From: Rhodoferax sp. AJA081-3
Lineage (GTDB): Bacteria; Pseudomonadota; Gammaproteobacteria; Burkholderiales; Burkholderiaceae_C
Assembly: GCF_017798165.1 (NCBI RefSeq)
Contig: NZ_CP059068.1
Coordinates: 4,464,001-4,528,000 of the forward strand
DNA length: 64,000 nt
Direction of reading: 5' to 3'
Part shown: in pieces, positions 22,201 to 31,089 of the stretch
How the letters are laid out: every line of letters begins with the position of its first letter
Numbering within the stretch: the first letter of the stretch is position 1
Notes under the pieces: generated by a model
Told to the model about the DNA's origin: nothing
The model's database searches: none
The model's input: only the letters and a program-made list of their open reading frames with translations
Made by a program: the position numbers and the translations under genes

Positions 22201-22858
22201 GGCAAAAACGATAGCGGTGGTTGACTACGGCATGGGCAATCTGCGTTCCGTCACGCAGGCCGTTATGCATGTGGCAGCCGGTGCCGGGGTAGATGTGGTC
22301 TGGGCGCGTACGCCCGCCGAGGTGATGGCCGCTGAGCGTGTCGTTCTGCCCGGCCAGGGCGGCATGCGCGACTGCATGCGCGAGCTGCACGACAGTGGCA
22401 TGTACGACGCGGTGATGCACGCTGCGGCCCACAAGCCCCTGATGGGTGTGTGTGTGGGCATGCAGATGCTGTTGGACCACAGCGACGAACTCGACACCCC
22501 TTGCCTGGGCCTGATCCCCGGCAAGGTGGCCAAATTTGACCTGGCGGGCCAGACCCAGCCGGACGGCAGCCGTTACAAGGTGCCACAAATGGGCTGGAAC
22601 CAGGTCTGGCAGAACAACCACGGCGCCGCCCCCCACCCCGTGTGGGGCGACGTGCCGGACGGCAGTTACTTCTATTTCGTGCACAGTTACTACGCCCAAC
22701 CGTCGGATACGCGCCACAGCGTGGGTGAAACCGACTATGGCCAGCGCTTTTCAGCGGCCATAGCACGCGATAATATTTTTGCGACCCAGTTCCACCCTGA
22801 AAAAAGCGCTGACCAAGGCCTCTCGCTCTACCGCAACTTCCTGCATTGGAAACCCTGA
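22199..22858 (+). CDS. hisH: Imidazole glycerol phosphate synthase glutaminase subunit
   Basis: The 219-residue class I amidotransferase supplies ammonia to HisF. The nucleophile Cys is in [12 protein letters not shown], and the catalytic His-Glu pair is in [13 protein letters not shown]. The start ATG is formed partly by the upstream repeat and lacks a recognisable ribosome binding site. Confidence 0.96.
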   Translation: MAKTIAVVDYGMGNLRSVTQAVMHVAAGAGVDVVWARTPAEVMAAERVVLPGQGGMRDCMRELHDSGMYDAVMHAAAHKPLMGVCVGMQMLLDHSDELDTPCLGLIPGKVAKFDLAGQTQPDGSRYKVPQMGWNQVWQNNHGAAPHPVWGDVPDGSYFYFVHSYYAQPSDTRHSVGETDYGQRFSAAIARDNIFATQFHPEKSADQGLSLYRNFLHWKP

Positions 22859-22919
22859 CCTCTTCGCTTTGTGTGCGAGCCTCGCATAGCTACCCCTTTC
22901 CCTCCAACTCTGAAGCATC

Positions 22920-23660
22920 ATGCTTTTAATCCCCGCAATTGACTTAAAAGACGGCCACTGCGTTCGCCTCAAACAAGGCGACATGGACCAATCCACCACC
23001 TTCGGCGAGGACCCGGCCGTCATGGCCCGTTCCTGGGTCAGCAAGGGCGCACGCCGCCTGCATTTGGTGGACCTGAACGGAGCCTTTGCGGGGCACCCCA
23101 AGAACGAGATGGCGATCCGCAAGATCTTGAAGGAAGTGGGCAACGAGATTGACGTGCAGCTGGGTGGCGGCATCCGCGACCTGGACACGATCGAACGTTA
23201 CCTGGACGCCGGCCTGCGCTACGTCATCATCGGCACCGCCGCGGTCAAGAACCCCGGCTTTTTGCAGGACGCCTGTACGGCCTTTGGTGGCCACATCATC
23301 GTTGGCCTGGACGCGCGGGATGGCAAGGTGGCCACCGACGGCTGGAGCAAGCTGACCCGCCACGACGTGGTGGACCTGGGCAAGAAGTTTGAAGACTACG
23401 GCGTTGAATCCATCATCTATACCGACATCGGCCGCGACGGCATGTTGAGCGGCATCAATATCGAAGCCACCGTCAAGCTGGCGCAGGCGTTGACCATTCC
23501 CGTCATTGCGTCGGGTGGCTTGAGCAATATGGCCGACATCGAGGCCCTGTGCGCCGTGGAAGACGATGGCGTGGAAGGCGTGATCTGCGGACGCGCCATC
23601 TACAGCGGTGATCTGGACTTTGAAAAGGCCCAGGATCGCGCCGACGAGCTGAACGGCTAA
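22920..23660 (+). CDS. hisA: ProFAR isomerase
   Basis: The 246-residue TIM-barrel isomerase has [21 protein letters not shown] with the catalytic Asp8, and [13 protein letters not shown] with the second catalytic Asp. Phosphate-binding segments GGGIRD and ASGGLSN are present. The gene lies 61 bp after hisH. A toxin-antitoxin module separates it from hisF. Confidence 0.96.
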   Translation: MLLIPAIDLKDGHCVRLKQGDMDQSTTFGEDPAVMARSWVSKGARRLHLVDLNGAFAGHPKNEMAIRKILKEVGNEIDVQLGGGIRDLDTIERYLDAGLRYVIIGTAAVKNPGFLQDACTAFGGHIIVGLDARDGKVATDGWSKLTRHDVVDLGKKFEDYGVESIIYTDIGRDGMLSGINIEATVKLAQALTIPVIASGGLSNMADIEALCAVEDDGVEGVICGRAIYSGDLDFEKAQDRADELNG

Positions 23661-23690
23661 ATCTTTAGGGCAGCAGCCTACCTCCCTTAT

Positions 23691-23714
23691 ACTTGCACTA
23701 TATTTTGTACAAGT
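23691..23714. promoter_or_regulatory. Inverted repeat upstream of Phd/YoeB module
   Basis: ACTTGCAC (23691-23698) and GTACAAGT (23707-23714) are complementary at seven of eight positions around an AT-rich 8-bp spacer (TATATTTT). They lie 15 bp before the antitoxin ATG. YefM-type antitoxins bind palindromes of this kind, so it is a likely autoregulatory operator. Confidence 0.5.
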
Positions 23715-23729
23715 TAAGAGGAGTCCGAC

Positions 23730-23984
23730 ATGAAGGTCGTAACCTATTCCGAAGCCCGCAGCGCACTGAAAACAGTGCTGGATCGCGTGCATGACGATGC
23801 AGACGTGACGGTCATCAGCCGTCGCGATGGGGCTGATGCAGTCGTCATGTCGTTGGAGCACTACCAAAGCATCATGGAAACCATGCACCTGCTTGGCACA
23901 CCTGCAAATGCTGCGCATCTGGCCAAGTCCATTGCACAGCACAAAGCCGGCAAGGCCGTGCGGCGCAAGTTGGTCCCAGCCTGA
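23730..23984 (+). CDS. Phd/YefM family antitoxin
   Basis: The 84-residue protein begins MKVVTYSEARSALKTVLDRV and continues VISRRDGADAVVMSLEHYQSI, the standard Phd/YefM DNA-binding fold, with a C-terminal toxin-binding tail. GAGGAG precedes the ATG. It is paired with the YoeB-like gene 20 bp downstream. Confidence 0.9.
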   Translation: MKVVTYSEARSALKTVLDRVHDDADVTVISRRDGADAVVMSLEHYQSIMETMHLLGTPANAAHLAKSIAQHKAGKAVRRKLVPA

Positions 23985-24004
23985 CTGAGCAGATTTGTTG
24001 AGGT

Positions 24005-24271
24005 ATGGCGCGCGCCATTCGCTTTACCCCGGTGGCTTGGGAGGACTACCTGTACTGGCAAGGCCAAGACAAAAAGACCCTCAAACGCATCAATACACTC
24101 GTCGCAGCAGCGGTGCGCGACCCCTTTGTCGGTATTGGCAAGCCAGAGCCATTGATGGGCAACTTGGCGGGCTACTGGTCACGGCGCATAGATGAAACCC
24201 ACCGACTGGTGTATGCCGTAGACGATGCCGATCTAGATGTGATTGCGTGTCGGGGGCATTACGATGATTGA
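24005..24271 (+). CDS. Txe/YoeB family toxin
   Basis: The 88-residue toxin matches YoeB, a ribosome-dependent mRNA endonuclease. The catalytic set appears intact: Glu in GKPEPL, Arg in ETHRLVYAV and the terminal His-Tyr in ACRGHYDD, with two extra aspartates after the usual C-terminal Tyr. It follows its Phd/YefM partner and lies between hisA and hisF. Confidence 0.9.
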   Translation: MARAIRFTPVAWEDYLYWQGQDKKTLKRINTLVAAAVRDPFVGIGKPEPLMGNLAGYWSRRIDETHRLVYAVDDADLDVIACRGHYDD

Positions 24272-24369
24272 GTGGTTGCTAAGACGCAAAGTGGTCTTCC
24301 TATTCTCCCAACAGCGGTCGTAAGCAATCTCCGTCAACCTTACGCAGTTTTTGAGTACCTGACAGAGCC

Positions 24370-24720
24370 TCACCTTTGCCTACTACCGAGACGTTCTACA
24401 AAACCCCTGGCCTCGTCCAAAGTTGAAGGGTATGAGACTCTCGCCCCGCCAAGCTCCGGTCTTTCATAAACCGTATAAAAACGGAACCCGTGCTCAACGA
24501 GGTATTGCACCTTTTTCCATTGCGCGATGTCCTTGGACTTTGGAGCTGAAAATTTTCTACTCAGTCTTTCGGTTTGTTTCCCGCACTGTGGGCAAAGACG
24601 GGGATCTTCGCGTGCTGGGTATTTGAAAGATTTGCGGCAAACAAAGCAGACGTAGGGAAATCGAAATTCCTGCGCCGCCTTCTCTTTTTGGAAATAGGAA
24701 TGATGCTTATATGAAGCCAT
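24370..24720 (-). CDS. Uncharacterised zinc-ribbon protein
   Basis: The 116-residue protein has two CxxC pairs, C25/C28 (YVCFVCRKSF) and C43/C46 (RLCPQCGKQ), 14 residues apart, which form a zinc ribbon. A basic middle (RLSRKFSAPKSKDIAQWKKV) and an aromatic segment (YLVEHGFRFYTVYE) follow. I do not recognise the family. The fold could bind RNA or DNA. It is transcribed against the his genes, with a 16-bp palindrome just upstream. An upstream in-frame ATG could add residues but would span that palindrome. Confidence 0.65.
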   Translation of the reverse strand: MASYKHHSYFQKEKAAQEFRFPYVCFVCRKSFKYPAREDPRLCPQCGKQTERLSRKFSAPKSKDIAQWKKVQYLVEHGFRFYTVYERPELGGARVSYPSTLDEARGFVERLGSRQR

Positions 24721-24732
24721 GTCCGAACTATA

Positions 24733-24748
24733 GAGCCCAATTGGGCTC
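24733..24748. promoter_or_regulatory. Perfect 16-bp palindrome before zinc-ribbon gene
   Basis: GAGCCCAATTGGGCTC is fully self-complementary with no spacer. It lies 12 bp upstream of the minus-strand zinc-ribbon start and 85 bp upstream of hisF, in their divergent intergenic region. Candidate operator; the binding protein is unknown. Confidence 0.4.
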
Positions 24749-24832
24749 ATGGCTTGAACGGCTGATACCCCCCAACCGCGACATGCAGCACTAACCAACT
24801 CCCCTACAACCCACCCCCTCTACAATCTCCCC

Positions 24833-25612
24833 ATGCTAGCCAAACGAATCATCCCCTGTCTGGACGTAACCGGAGGTCGCGTTGTCAAAGGCGTCAATTT
24901 TGTGGAACTGCGTGACGCCGGCGACCCGGTGGAAATCGCGGCCCGCTACAACGGCCAGGGCGCCGACGAACTCACCTTTCTGGATATCACCGCGACCAGC
25001 GATGGGCGCGATCTGATTCTGCACATCATCGAGGCCGTGGCTTCGCAGGTGTTTATTCCGTTGACGGTGGGTGGTGGCGTGCGCACGGTGGAAGACGTGC
25101 GCCGCTTGCTCAATGCCGGTGCGGACAAGATCAGCTTCAACTCGGCGGCGCTGTCCAACCCGCAGGTGATTGAAGACGCATCGCTGAAATATGGCTCTCA
25201 GGCCATTGTGGTGGCCATTGATGCCAAGCGCCGCAGCGGGGATGACGCGTTGACCCGTGGCGAGGGCTGGGATGTCTATAGCCATGGCGGGCGCAAGAAC
25301 ACCGGGCTGGACGCCGTGGCCTGGGCTACCGAGATGGCGCGCCGCGGTGCGGGTGAGATTCTGTTGACAAGCATGGACCGTGATGGCACCAAATCGGGTT
25401 TTGACCTGGCTCTGACCCGCGCGGTCAGTGACGCGATCAGCGTGCCGGTCATTGCTTCCGGCGGTGTGGGGTCACTGGAAGACCTGGCCGATGGCATCAC
25501 CAAGGGTGGTGCGGATGCCGTGCTGGCCGCCAGCATCTTCCACTACGGCGAATACACGGTTGGCCAGGCCAAGGCCTTGATGGCACAGCGCGGTATTCCG
25601 GTCCGCATCTGA
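24833..25612 (+). CDS. hisF: Imidazole glycerol phosphate synthase cyclase subunit
   Basis: The 259-residue TIM barrel starts [20 protein letters not shown], with catalytic Asp11, and carries [13 protein letters not shown] with the second catalytic Asp. Phosphate-binding VGGGVRT and ASGGVGS are present. It uses ammonia from HisH to make IGP and AICAR. It is separated from hisA by about 1.17 kb holding a TA module and the zinc-ribbon gene, so it probably has its own promoter. Confidence 0.96.
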   Translation: MLAKRIIPCLDVTGGRVVKGVNFVELRDAGDPVEIAARYNGQGADELTFLDITATSDGRDLILHIIEAVASQVFIPLTVGGGVRTVEDVRRLLNAGADKISFNSAALSNPQVIEDASLKYGSQAIVVAIDAKRRSGDDALTRGEGWDVYSHGGRKNTGLDAVAWATEMARRGAGEILLTSMDRDGTKSGFDLALTRAVSDAISVPVIASGGVGSLEDLADGITKGGADAVLAASIFHYGEYTVGQAKALMAQRGIPVRI

Positions 25613-25639
25613 GTCTCCGGTCGGAAGCCTTTAAGCTTT

Positions 25640-25693
25640 TTAGGGCTCTAGCCCCCGTATTTACTGCGCAAGCAGCTATAAAGTTAATAGCAT
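25640..25693 (+). repeat. Modular palindromic repeat between hisF and hisI
   Basis: The repeat reads GGGCTCTAGCCCCCGT, then CTGC-GCAA-GCAG, then GCTAT-aaagtta-ATAGC and CAT. It ends at the base before the hisI ATG. Confidence 0.8.
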
Positions 25694-26119
25694 ATGTCTA
25701 GCACCGACCCCACCCCCAACCCAGCCCCGGTCAGCTGGATCAAACACATCCGCTGGGATTCCAAAGGCCTGGTGCCCGTGATCGCGCAGGAGCAGGGCAC
25801 GGGTGACGTACTGATGTTCGCGTGGATGAACCGCGAGGCCTTGCAAAAGACAGCTGAGCTGGGCCAAGCCGTGTATTTCAGCCGCTCGCGCAACAAGCTC
25901 TGGTACAAGGGCGAGGAGTCGGGCCATGTGCAAAAGGTGCACGAGATCCGCATGGATTGCGACAACGACGTCATCCTGCTCAAGGTTACGCAACTGGGCC
26001 ACGAGCCCGGCATTGCCTGCCACACTGGGCGCCACAGCTGTTTTTTCAGTGTTTTGCAGGATGGCGAGTGGAAAAGTGTGGACCCGGTCTTGAAAGACCC
26101 CGAAAGCATCTACAAGTAA
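25694..26119 (+). CDS. hisI: Phosphoribosyl-AMP cyclohydrolase
   Basis: The 141-residue protein is the monofunctional HisI type, with hisE as a separate gene. It shows [33 protein letters not shown], the Mg2+/Zn2+-binding DCDNDVILL and the cysteine in [10 protein letters not shown]. The ATG directly follows a palindromic repeat and has no clear Shine-Dalgarno sequence. Confidence 0.96.
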   Translation: MSSTDPTPNPAPVSWIKHIRWDSKGLVPVIAQEQGTGDVLMFAWMNREALQKTAELGQAVYFSRSRNKLWYKGEESGHVQKVHEIRMDCDNDVILLKVTQLGHEPGIACHTGRHSCFFSVLQDGEWKSVDPVLKDPESIYK

Positions 26120-26169
26120 CAAACAAGTGTGCGGGACGTGGCGCTAGCTGCAACCCCAAGCCAATAGCC

Positions 26170-26547
26170 ATGACTACACCCAATTCTTCCGACTCCCTGG
26201 CCCGCCTGGCGGCCGTCATGGAATCGCGCAAACCGCGCAACGGCGGCGACCCCAATGCCAGCTACGTAGCCCGCCTGCTGGCCAAAGGCCCGGACGCCTT
26301 TTTGAAGAAGATTGGCGAAGAGGCCACCGAAATGGTCATGGCTGCCAAGGATGTTGACCACGGCGGGGATAAGGCCAAACTGGTCGGTGAAGTGGCCGAT
26401 TTGTGGTTCCACTGTATGGTGGCACTGGCGCATTACGAGCTGAGCCCCGCCGATGTGCTGGCCGAGTTGGAGCGCCGCGAGGGCACCAGTGGCATCGAAG
26501 AAAAAGCCATGCGCAAAGTGCTGGCGCGTGAACAGGGCGCCGAGTGA
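26170..26547 (+). CDS. hisE: Phosphoribosyl-ATP pyrophosphatase
   Basis: The 125-residue all-alpha MazG-like protein hydrolyses PR-ATP to PR-AMP. The metal-binding [11 protein letters not shown] and [13 protein letters not shown] segments are visible. It follows hisI by 50 bp and precedes hinT by 28 bp, a common betaproteobacterial order. Confidence 0.95.
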   Translation: MTTPNSSDSLARLAAVMESRKPRNGGDPNASYVARLLAKGPDAFLKKIGEEATEMVMAAKDVDHGGDKAKLVGEVADLWFHCMVALAHYELSPADVLAELERREGTSGIEEKAMRKVLAREQGAE

Positions 26548-26575
26548 CCCCCTATTTTTCGTTGGAGAGACCTGT

Positions 26576-26950
26576 ATGAGTGTGGAATTGGCGGGGCATG
26601 ACCCCGATTGCCTGTTTTGCAAAATTGTGGCCCGCAAGATTCCGTCCAAAACCGTGTTTGAGGACGAGGAGTTTTACGCCTTCCACGACATCCATCCCTG
26701 GGCACCGGTGCATTTTCTGGTCATACCCAAGCAGCACATTGCGTCCATGGCCCACATCGGGCCCGAGCACGCTGGGCTGATGGGGCGCATGATGGCGCTG
26801 ATCCCCAAGCTGGCCCAACAGGAAGGCTGCAATCCCTACCCGGATGGCGGCTTTCGCTTGTTAACGAATACCGGAGCCGAGGGCGGCCAAGAGGTGCACC
26901 ACTTGCACTTCCATGTGATGGGTGGCCCGCGCCCCTGGTTGCGCGGCTGA
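26576..26950 (+). CDS. hinT: HIT family nucleotide hydrolase (HinT-like)
   Basis: The 124-residue protein has CLFCKIVARKIPS and the histidine triad HLHFHVMGG near residues 109-117. HinT hydrolyses purine nucleoside phosphoramidates. GGAGAG lies upstream of the ATG. It is consistently placed between hisE and tatA in this group. Confidence 0.92.
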   Translation: MSVELAGHDPDCLFCKIVARKIPSKTVFEDEEFYAFHDIHPWAPVHFLVIPKQHIASMAHIGPEHAGLMGRMMALIPKLAQQEGCNPYPDGGFRLLTNTGAEGGQEVHHLHFHVMGGPRPWLRG

Positions 26951-27033
26951 TAGGCCTGAGGGGTTCAAGGCACCCCGTCACCGGCCTGCAACAGCAAGAG
27001 CCTAAAATACCTGTAACTACCAAGGAGTGAGCC

Positions 27034-27273
27034 ATGGGCTTTTCTACTACGCATCTGATTATTTTTCTGGTCATCATCATCGTGATCTTCGGCACCAAGA
27101 AGCTGCGCAACATCGGCTCGGACCTGGGTGGTGCGGTCAAGGGTTTCAAGGATGGCATGAAAGACGGCACGGCCGAGAAGACCGCGGAAGCCACACCCCC
27201 AACCAACCTGCCCCCCACCGAGAAGACCGACGCCAAGTCCGCCATCGATGTTGAAGCCAAAATCAAGAGCTGA
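27034..27273 (+). CDS. tatA: Sec-independent translocase subunit TatA
   Basis: The 79-residue protein has one N-terminal membrane helix (about residues 6-19), then the hinge and amphipathic helix [20 protein letters not shown] and a charged tail. TatA oligomers form the pore for folded proteins. AAGGAG precedes the ATG. The Rieske protein in this window is a candidate substrate. Confidence 0.96.
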   Translation: MGFSTTHLIIFLVIIIVIFGTKKLRNIGSDLGGAVKGFKDGMKDGTAEKTAEATPPTNLPPTEKTDAKSAIDVEAKIKS

Positions 27274-27314
27274 TGGCGGCGACCGGACCCCGTCCGGTCT
27301 GAAAGGGCAGTCCT

Positions 27315-27782
27315 GTGCTTGATATTGGCGTTACCAAGATCGCCATCATTGGTGCCATTGCACTGGTGGTGATTGGCCCCGAGAAACTGCCGGGCGTGGC
27401 CCGCATGGTGGGCAATCTGCTGGGCCGTGCGCGCAGCTACATGGCCGAGGTCAAGGCCGAGGTCAACCGCTCCATGGAGCTGGACGAACTGCGCAAGATG
27501 AAAGACACGGTGGTCAGCGCGGCGCGTGACGTGGAGCAGACCATTCAGACCAACGCCAGCGACTTTGAGAAGAGCTGGGCCGAGGCCACCAGCACCGCGT
27601 CGGCCGATGCGCTGGACACCACCTACACCAGTGTCCCTGAATACCGCCATCCCAAAAAACAGTGGCGCCTCAAAATGGGCGCCACCCCCAATTGGTACAA
27701 GGCCCGCGCCGGTGTGCGGACCAAGGCTTTATCGGGCGCTGCGCGGGTGGCCCGCTTCCGTCCCCCCAAAATTTCCCCCTGA
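27315..27782 (+). CDS. tatB: Sec-independent translocase subunit TatB
   Basis: The 155-residue protein starts with [23 protein letters not shown] and [20 protein letters not shown], the TatB helix and amphipathic segment, then a long charged helix. With TatC it binds twin-arginine signal peptides. The stop overlaps the tatC start (TGATG). Confidence 0.95.
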   Translation: MLDIGVTKIAIIGAIALVVIGPEKLPGVARMVGNLLGRARSYMAEVKAEVNRSMELDELRKMKDTVVSAARDVEQTIQTNASDFEKSWAEATSTASADALDTTYTSVPEYRHPKKQWRLKMGATPNWYKARAGVRTKALSGAARVARFRPPKISP

Positions 27783-28576
27783 TGGCTGACGATAACAAAC
27801 CCAATCCGGACGAACTGGCCGGTACCGAGCAGCCCTTTGTGCAGCATTTGATAGAGCTGCGCGACCGGCTGTTGTACTGCGTGTATGGCATTGGGGCCAT
27901 CTTTGCGGTGCTGGCGTTTTTTCCGGGTCCGTCTGCGTTGTATGACCTGATGGCGCTGCCCCTGGTCAAGACGCTGCCCGAAGGCGCTCGCATGATCGCC
28001 ACCGGTGTGGTCTCGCCATTTTTGGTGCCGATCAAGGTGACGGTGCTGGCCGCGTTTGGCCTGGCCTTGCCCTGGGTGCTGTACCAGGTGTGGGCCTTTG
28101 TGGCCCCCGGTTTGTACAAACACGAAAAACGCCTGGTGATGCCGCTGGTGGTGGCCAGCACACTGCTGTTCTACACCGGCGCGGCGTTTTGTTATTTCTT
28201 TGTGTTTGGCCAGGCCTTCCCGGCCATCCAGAAAATGGCGCCCATATCGGTAGCGGTGAGCCCGGATATCGAGGCCTACCTGGACTTTGTCATCACCATG
28301 TTTATTGCGTTTGGTGTCGCGTTTGAGGTGCCTATTGCCGTGGTTATTCTGGCCCGGCTGGGTGTTGTCACGGTGGAGCAGCTGCGGTCGTTCCGTTCCT
28401 ACTTCATCGTTGGCGCAGCAGCAGTGGCGGGTGTGGTCACGCCACCCGACCCCGTGTCCATGCTGGCACTGCTGTTCCCCATGATGTTGTTGTACGAAGT
28501 GGGCATTTTGGCGGCCACTGTGTTCATCAAACACACACAGGCACCGGCAGACGACACGGCGACCACACCACCCTGA
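27782..28576 (+). CDS. tatC: Sec-independent translocase subunit TatC
   Basis: The 264-residue inner-membrane protein has six predicted transmembrane segments. The family blocks HLIELRDRLLY and LPWVLYQVWAFVAPGLYKHEK are present, with FEVPIAVVILARLGVV later. It is the signal-peptide receptor of the Tat system and the last gene of tatABC. A palindromic repeat follows. Confidence 0.97.
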   Translation: MADDNKPNPDELAGTEQPFVQHLIELRDRLLYCVYGIGAIFAVLAFFPGPSALYDLMALPLVKTLPEGARMIATGVVSPFLVPIKVTVLAAFGLALPWVLYQVWAFVAPGLYKHEKRLVMPLVVASTLLFYTGAAFCYFFVFGQAFPAIQKMAPISVAVSPDIEAYLDFVITMFIAFGVAFEVPIAVVILARLGVVTVEQLRSFRSYFIVGAAAVAGVVTPPDPVSMLALLFPMMLLYEVGILAATVFIKHTQAPADDTATTPP

Positions 28577-28593
28577 CCGGGTGCATTTAGGTC

Positions 28594-28650
28594 AAATGGG
28601 CCGCTAGCCCCCGTGAAGGCTCAATAGTTTGCTATCAAAACAGTAGTTAT
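28594..28650 (+). repeat. Modular palindromic repeat between tatC and degS-like gene
   Basis: AAATGGGCCGCTAGCCCCCG is followed by TAGTTTGCTATCAAAACAGT and a TAGTTA end. Its last bases (28647-28649) form the minus-strand TAA stop of the DegS-like protease gene. Confidence 0.75.
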
Positions 28651-29795
28651 CGGTCGGCAACACGGGGCTTGGGTCGTACACCCGGTGTCACATCCAGCTC
28701 CAGGGGCTGGTTCTTGCGCTCCACCGAAAACCGTGTGGCCACGCCCGGTTTGAGGGAGGCCACGGCCGACAACAGTTGCGCGACATCCGCTACCGATGCG
28801 TCGGCAATTTTGACAATCACGTCGCCTGGCCGAATGCCGGCCTGCGCGGCTGGGCCGTTCTGCAATACGCCAGTGATGATCACACCCTGGCGGGTCTTGA
28901 CTTCAAAGGTCTCGGCCAGTTCGGGCGACAGGTCATTCGGCTCCACACCAATCCAGCCGCGGGTGATCTGGCCGTCCTTGACGATGCCTTCGAGCACCTG
29001 CTTGGCGGTGGACATGGGGATTGCAAAACCGATACCCATGCTGCCGCCGGAGCGTGAGTAGATGGCGGTGTTGATGCCCAGCAGATTGCCGTTGGTATCG
29101 ACCAGCGCACCACCCGAGTTGCCGGGGTTGATGGCGGCATCGGTCTGGATGAAATTTTCGAAGGTATTGATGCCCAGCTGGTTGCGCCCCAGCGCGCTGA
29201 CGATGCCGCTGGTTACCGTCTGGCCCACACCAAAGGGGTTGCCAATGGCCAGTACCTGGTCGCCCACCTGCACGGTGTCGGAATTGCCCAGCACGATGAC
29301 GGGGAGTTTGTCCAGTTCGATCTTCAGGATGGCCAGGTCGGTGTCGGGGTCGGTGCCAATCACCTTGGCGCGCGTGGTGCGGCTGTCGTTCAGGATGACT
29401 TCGATTTCATCAGCGCCTTCCACCACGTGGTTGTTGGTCAGGATGTAGCCGCTGGCGCTGACGATGACGCCGCTGCCCAGCCCAACCTGGGGTTCGTTGC
29501 CCTGGTCGCCATAAAAGAAGCGGAACCAGGGGTCGTTGGCATTGGGGTTTTTGCGCGCGGCCTTGCTGGTATTGATGCTGACCACGGCGGCAGACGCCTT
29601 TTGCGCCGCACCGCGGAAGCTGCCCGCGGGGGTTGCCGCGGACAGTTCCGGCGAGGCCTCGATCAGTGCCACGGTGCCACCGCCCAATACGTTGGGGTTG
29701 TTGCCCAGCCATTGGGGTTTGAGTGTGGCCACCACAAAATAGGCCGCCAGCAGAATGGTGGTGGTTTGGGCGAAGAGAAGCCAGAGTCGTTTCAT
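28647..29795 (-). CDS. Membrane-anchored trypsin-like serine protease (DegS/HtrA type)
   Basis: The 382-residue protein has an N-terminal transmembrane anchor (about residues 4-23), a trypsin-like domain with His123 (TNNHVVEGAD), Asp153 (DPDTDLAIL) and Ser227 (NPGNSGGAL), and one C-terminal PDZ domain (from about residue 285). One PDZ plus an anchor fits DegS rather than the two-PDZ DegP. In other bacteria DegS starts the sigma-E response. The start at 29795 puts the membrane anchor at the N-terminus. The stop lies in a palindromic repeat. Confidence 0.88.
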   Translation of the reverse strand: MKRLWLLFAQTTTILLAAYFVVATLKPQWLGNNPNVLGGGTVALIEASPELSAATPAGSFRGAAQKASAAVVSINTSKAARKNPNANDPWFRFFYGDQGNEPQVGLGSGVIVSASGYILTNNHVVEGADEIEVILNDSRTTRAKVIGTDPDTDLAILKIELDKLPVIVLGNSDTVQVGDQVLAIGNPFGVGQTVTSGIVSALGRNQLGINTFENFIQTDAAINPGNSGGALVDTNGNLLGINTAIYSRSGGSMGIGFAIPMSTAKQVLEGIVKDGQITRGWIGVEPNDLSPELAETFEVKTRQGVIITGVLQNGPAAQAGIRPGDVIVKIADASVADVAQLLSAVASLKPGVATRFSVERKNQPLELDVTPGVRPKPRVADR

Positions 29796-29925
29796 GGGGT
29801 TTACCAGGGCAGTTACAGGGCGGGCCGTGTTGTGGCAAATTGTAGAGGGCGCAACCGTGGGTGACACTTGCAGCCCCATATTGCCCTCTATGGGTCAGCA
29901 TGGCATTACATTGCAAGCCTGAGCC

Positions 29926-30333
29926 ATGGACCATTTCACACACACCATCCACATCCATCCGTCAGCCCCACCCAAGGTGGCGGTAGGCGCGGCCTGCAAT
30001 GGTTGCGGCGTCTGTTGCCTGTATGCGCCCTGTCCACTGGGCATGGTGTTGTCGCGCCGCCGCAGCGGTGCGTGTGGGGCACTGCGTTGGGACACGGCGC
30101 AGGCGCAGTACCGCTGCGGCGCCATTGTTGCGCCACGTGAGGTGTTGATCCAAGCCTTGCCCCGTGGACTGCGGAGTCTGGCACCCTTGCTGGCGCCCGT
30201 GTTGCGGCGTTTGGGCTTGCGCTGGATTGCAGCGGGCCAAGGCTGTGACAGCAGTTTGGAGGTGACAATGCCAGCACCCGATTTGTGTACCCCCAACAAC
30301 AACCGCACTGTGGTGCGCCATCCGCCCCTATGA
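29926..30333 (+). CDS. YkgJ-type cysteine-cluster protein
   Basis: The 135-residue protein has a dense cysteine cluster CNGCGVCCLYAPC (C24, C27, C30, C31, C36), with further cysteines near residues 50, 64, 107 and 121. This fits the CxxCxxCC (YkgJ/UPF0153) family, thought to bind zinc or iron-sulfur. No function is assigned. It is coupled to the next gene by ATGA and diverges from the protease gene. Confidence 0.75.
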   Translation: MDHFTHTIHIHPSAPPKVAVGAACNGCGVCCLYAPCPLGMVLSRRRSGACGALRWDTAQAQYRCGAIVAPREVLIQALPRGLRSLAPLLAPVLRRLGLRWIAAGQGCDSSLEVTMPAPDLCTPNNNRTVVRHPPL

Positions 30334-31076
30334 CCGATCGCCAGGACCTCCAAACCGCGCTTGACACGCTGCTCCAACCCGAGCGTTTCAAGGACTATTG
30401 TCCCAATGGCCTGCAGGTGGAGGGCGGCAACACGGTGCGCAAGATCGTCTCGGGTGTGACCGCCAGTCTGGCCCTCATCGATGCCGCCATTGCAGAAGGC
30501 GCCGATACGATTCTTGTCCACCACGGCCTGTTCTGGCGCGGTCACGATGGCCGTGTGACAGGCTGGATGCGCCAGCGCCTGGGGCGCCTGCTGGAACACA
30601 ACATCAACCTGTTTGCCTACCACCTGCCGTTGGATGCTTTAGCGGGTTTGGGCAACAACGCGCAACTCGGCCAAAAGTTGGGTTTGCAGACCAGCGCCTG
30701 GTTTGGCGAGCAACAACTGGGTTGTATGGGTGAGGCCGATTTTTCGGGCGCCCAGGCCCTGGCGCAACATGTGGAATCCGTATTGGGCCGCTCCGTGGTG
30801 CTGGTACCCGGCAGAGCGGCTCCCTTACGCCGCGTCGCCTGGTGCACCGGTGGCGCACAAAGTTATTTTGAAGCGGCTATTGCGGCCGGTGCGGATGCCT
30901 TTATCACGGGTGAAATATCCGAGCCCCAGGCACACCTGGCGCGCGAAACCGGTGTCGCCTACCTGGCGTGTGGGCACCACGCAACCGAGCGGTACGGCGC
31001 ACCTGCCGTGGCGGCCCATATCGCGGCCCAGTTGGGTCTGGAGCACCAGTTCATCGACATCGACAACCCGGCTTGA
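30330..31076 (+). CDS. Nif3-like dinuclear metal centre protein (YbgI family)
   Basis: The 248-residue protein carries the Nif3 metal-site motifs: YCPNGLQVEG, LVHHGLFWRG, YHLPLDA and the C-terminal ACGHHATERYG. Family members form toroidal hexamers with a di-metal site and are annotated as GTP cyclohydrolase 1 type 2 homologues. The in vivo reaction is unsettled. The start overlaps the stop of the YkgJ-type gene. Confidence 0.9.
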   Translation: MTDRQDLQTALDTLLQPERFKDYCPNGLQVEGGNTVRKIVSGVTASLALIDAAIAEGADTILVHHGLFWRGHDGRVTGWMRQRLGRLLEHNINLFAYHLPLDALAGLGNNAQLGQKLGLQTSAWFGEQQLGCMGEADFSGAQALAQHVESVLGRSVVLVPGRAAPLRRVAWCTGGAQSYFEAAIAAGADAFITGEISEPQAHLARETGVAYLACGHHATERYGAPAVAAHIAAQLGLEHQFIDIDNPA

Positions 31077-31089
31077 AGGTAATTGGCAT

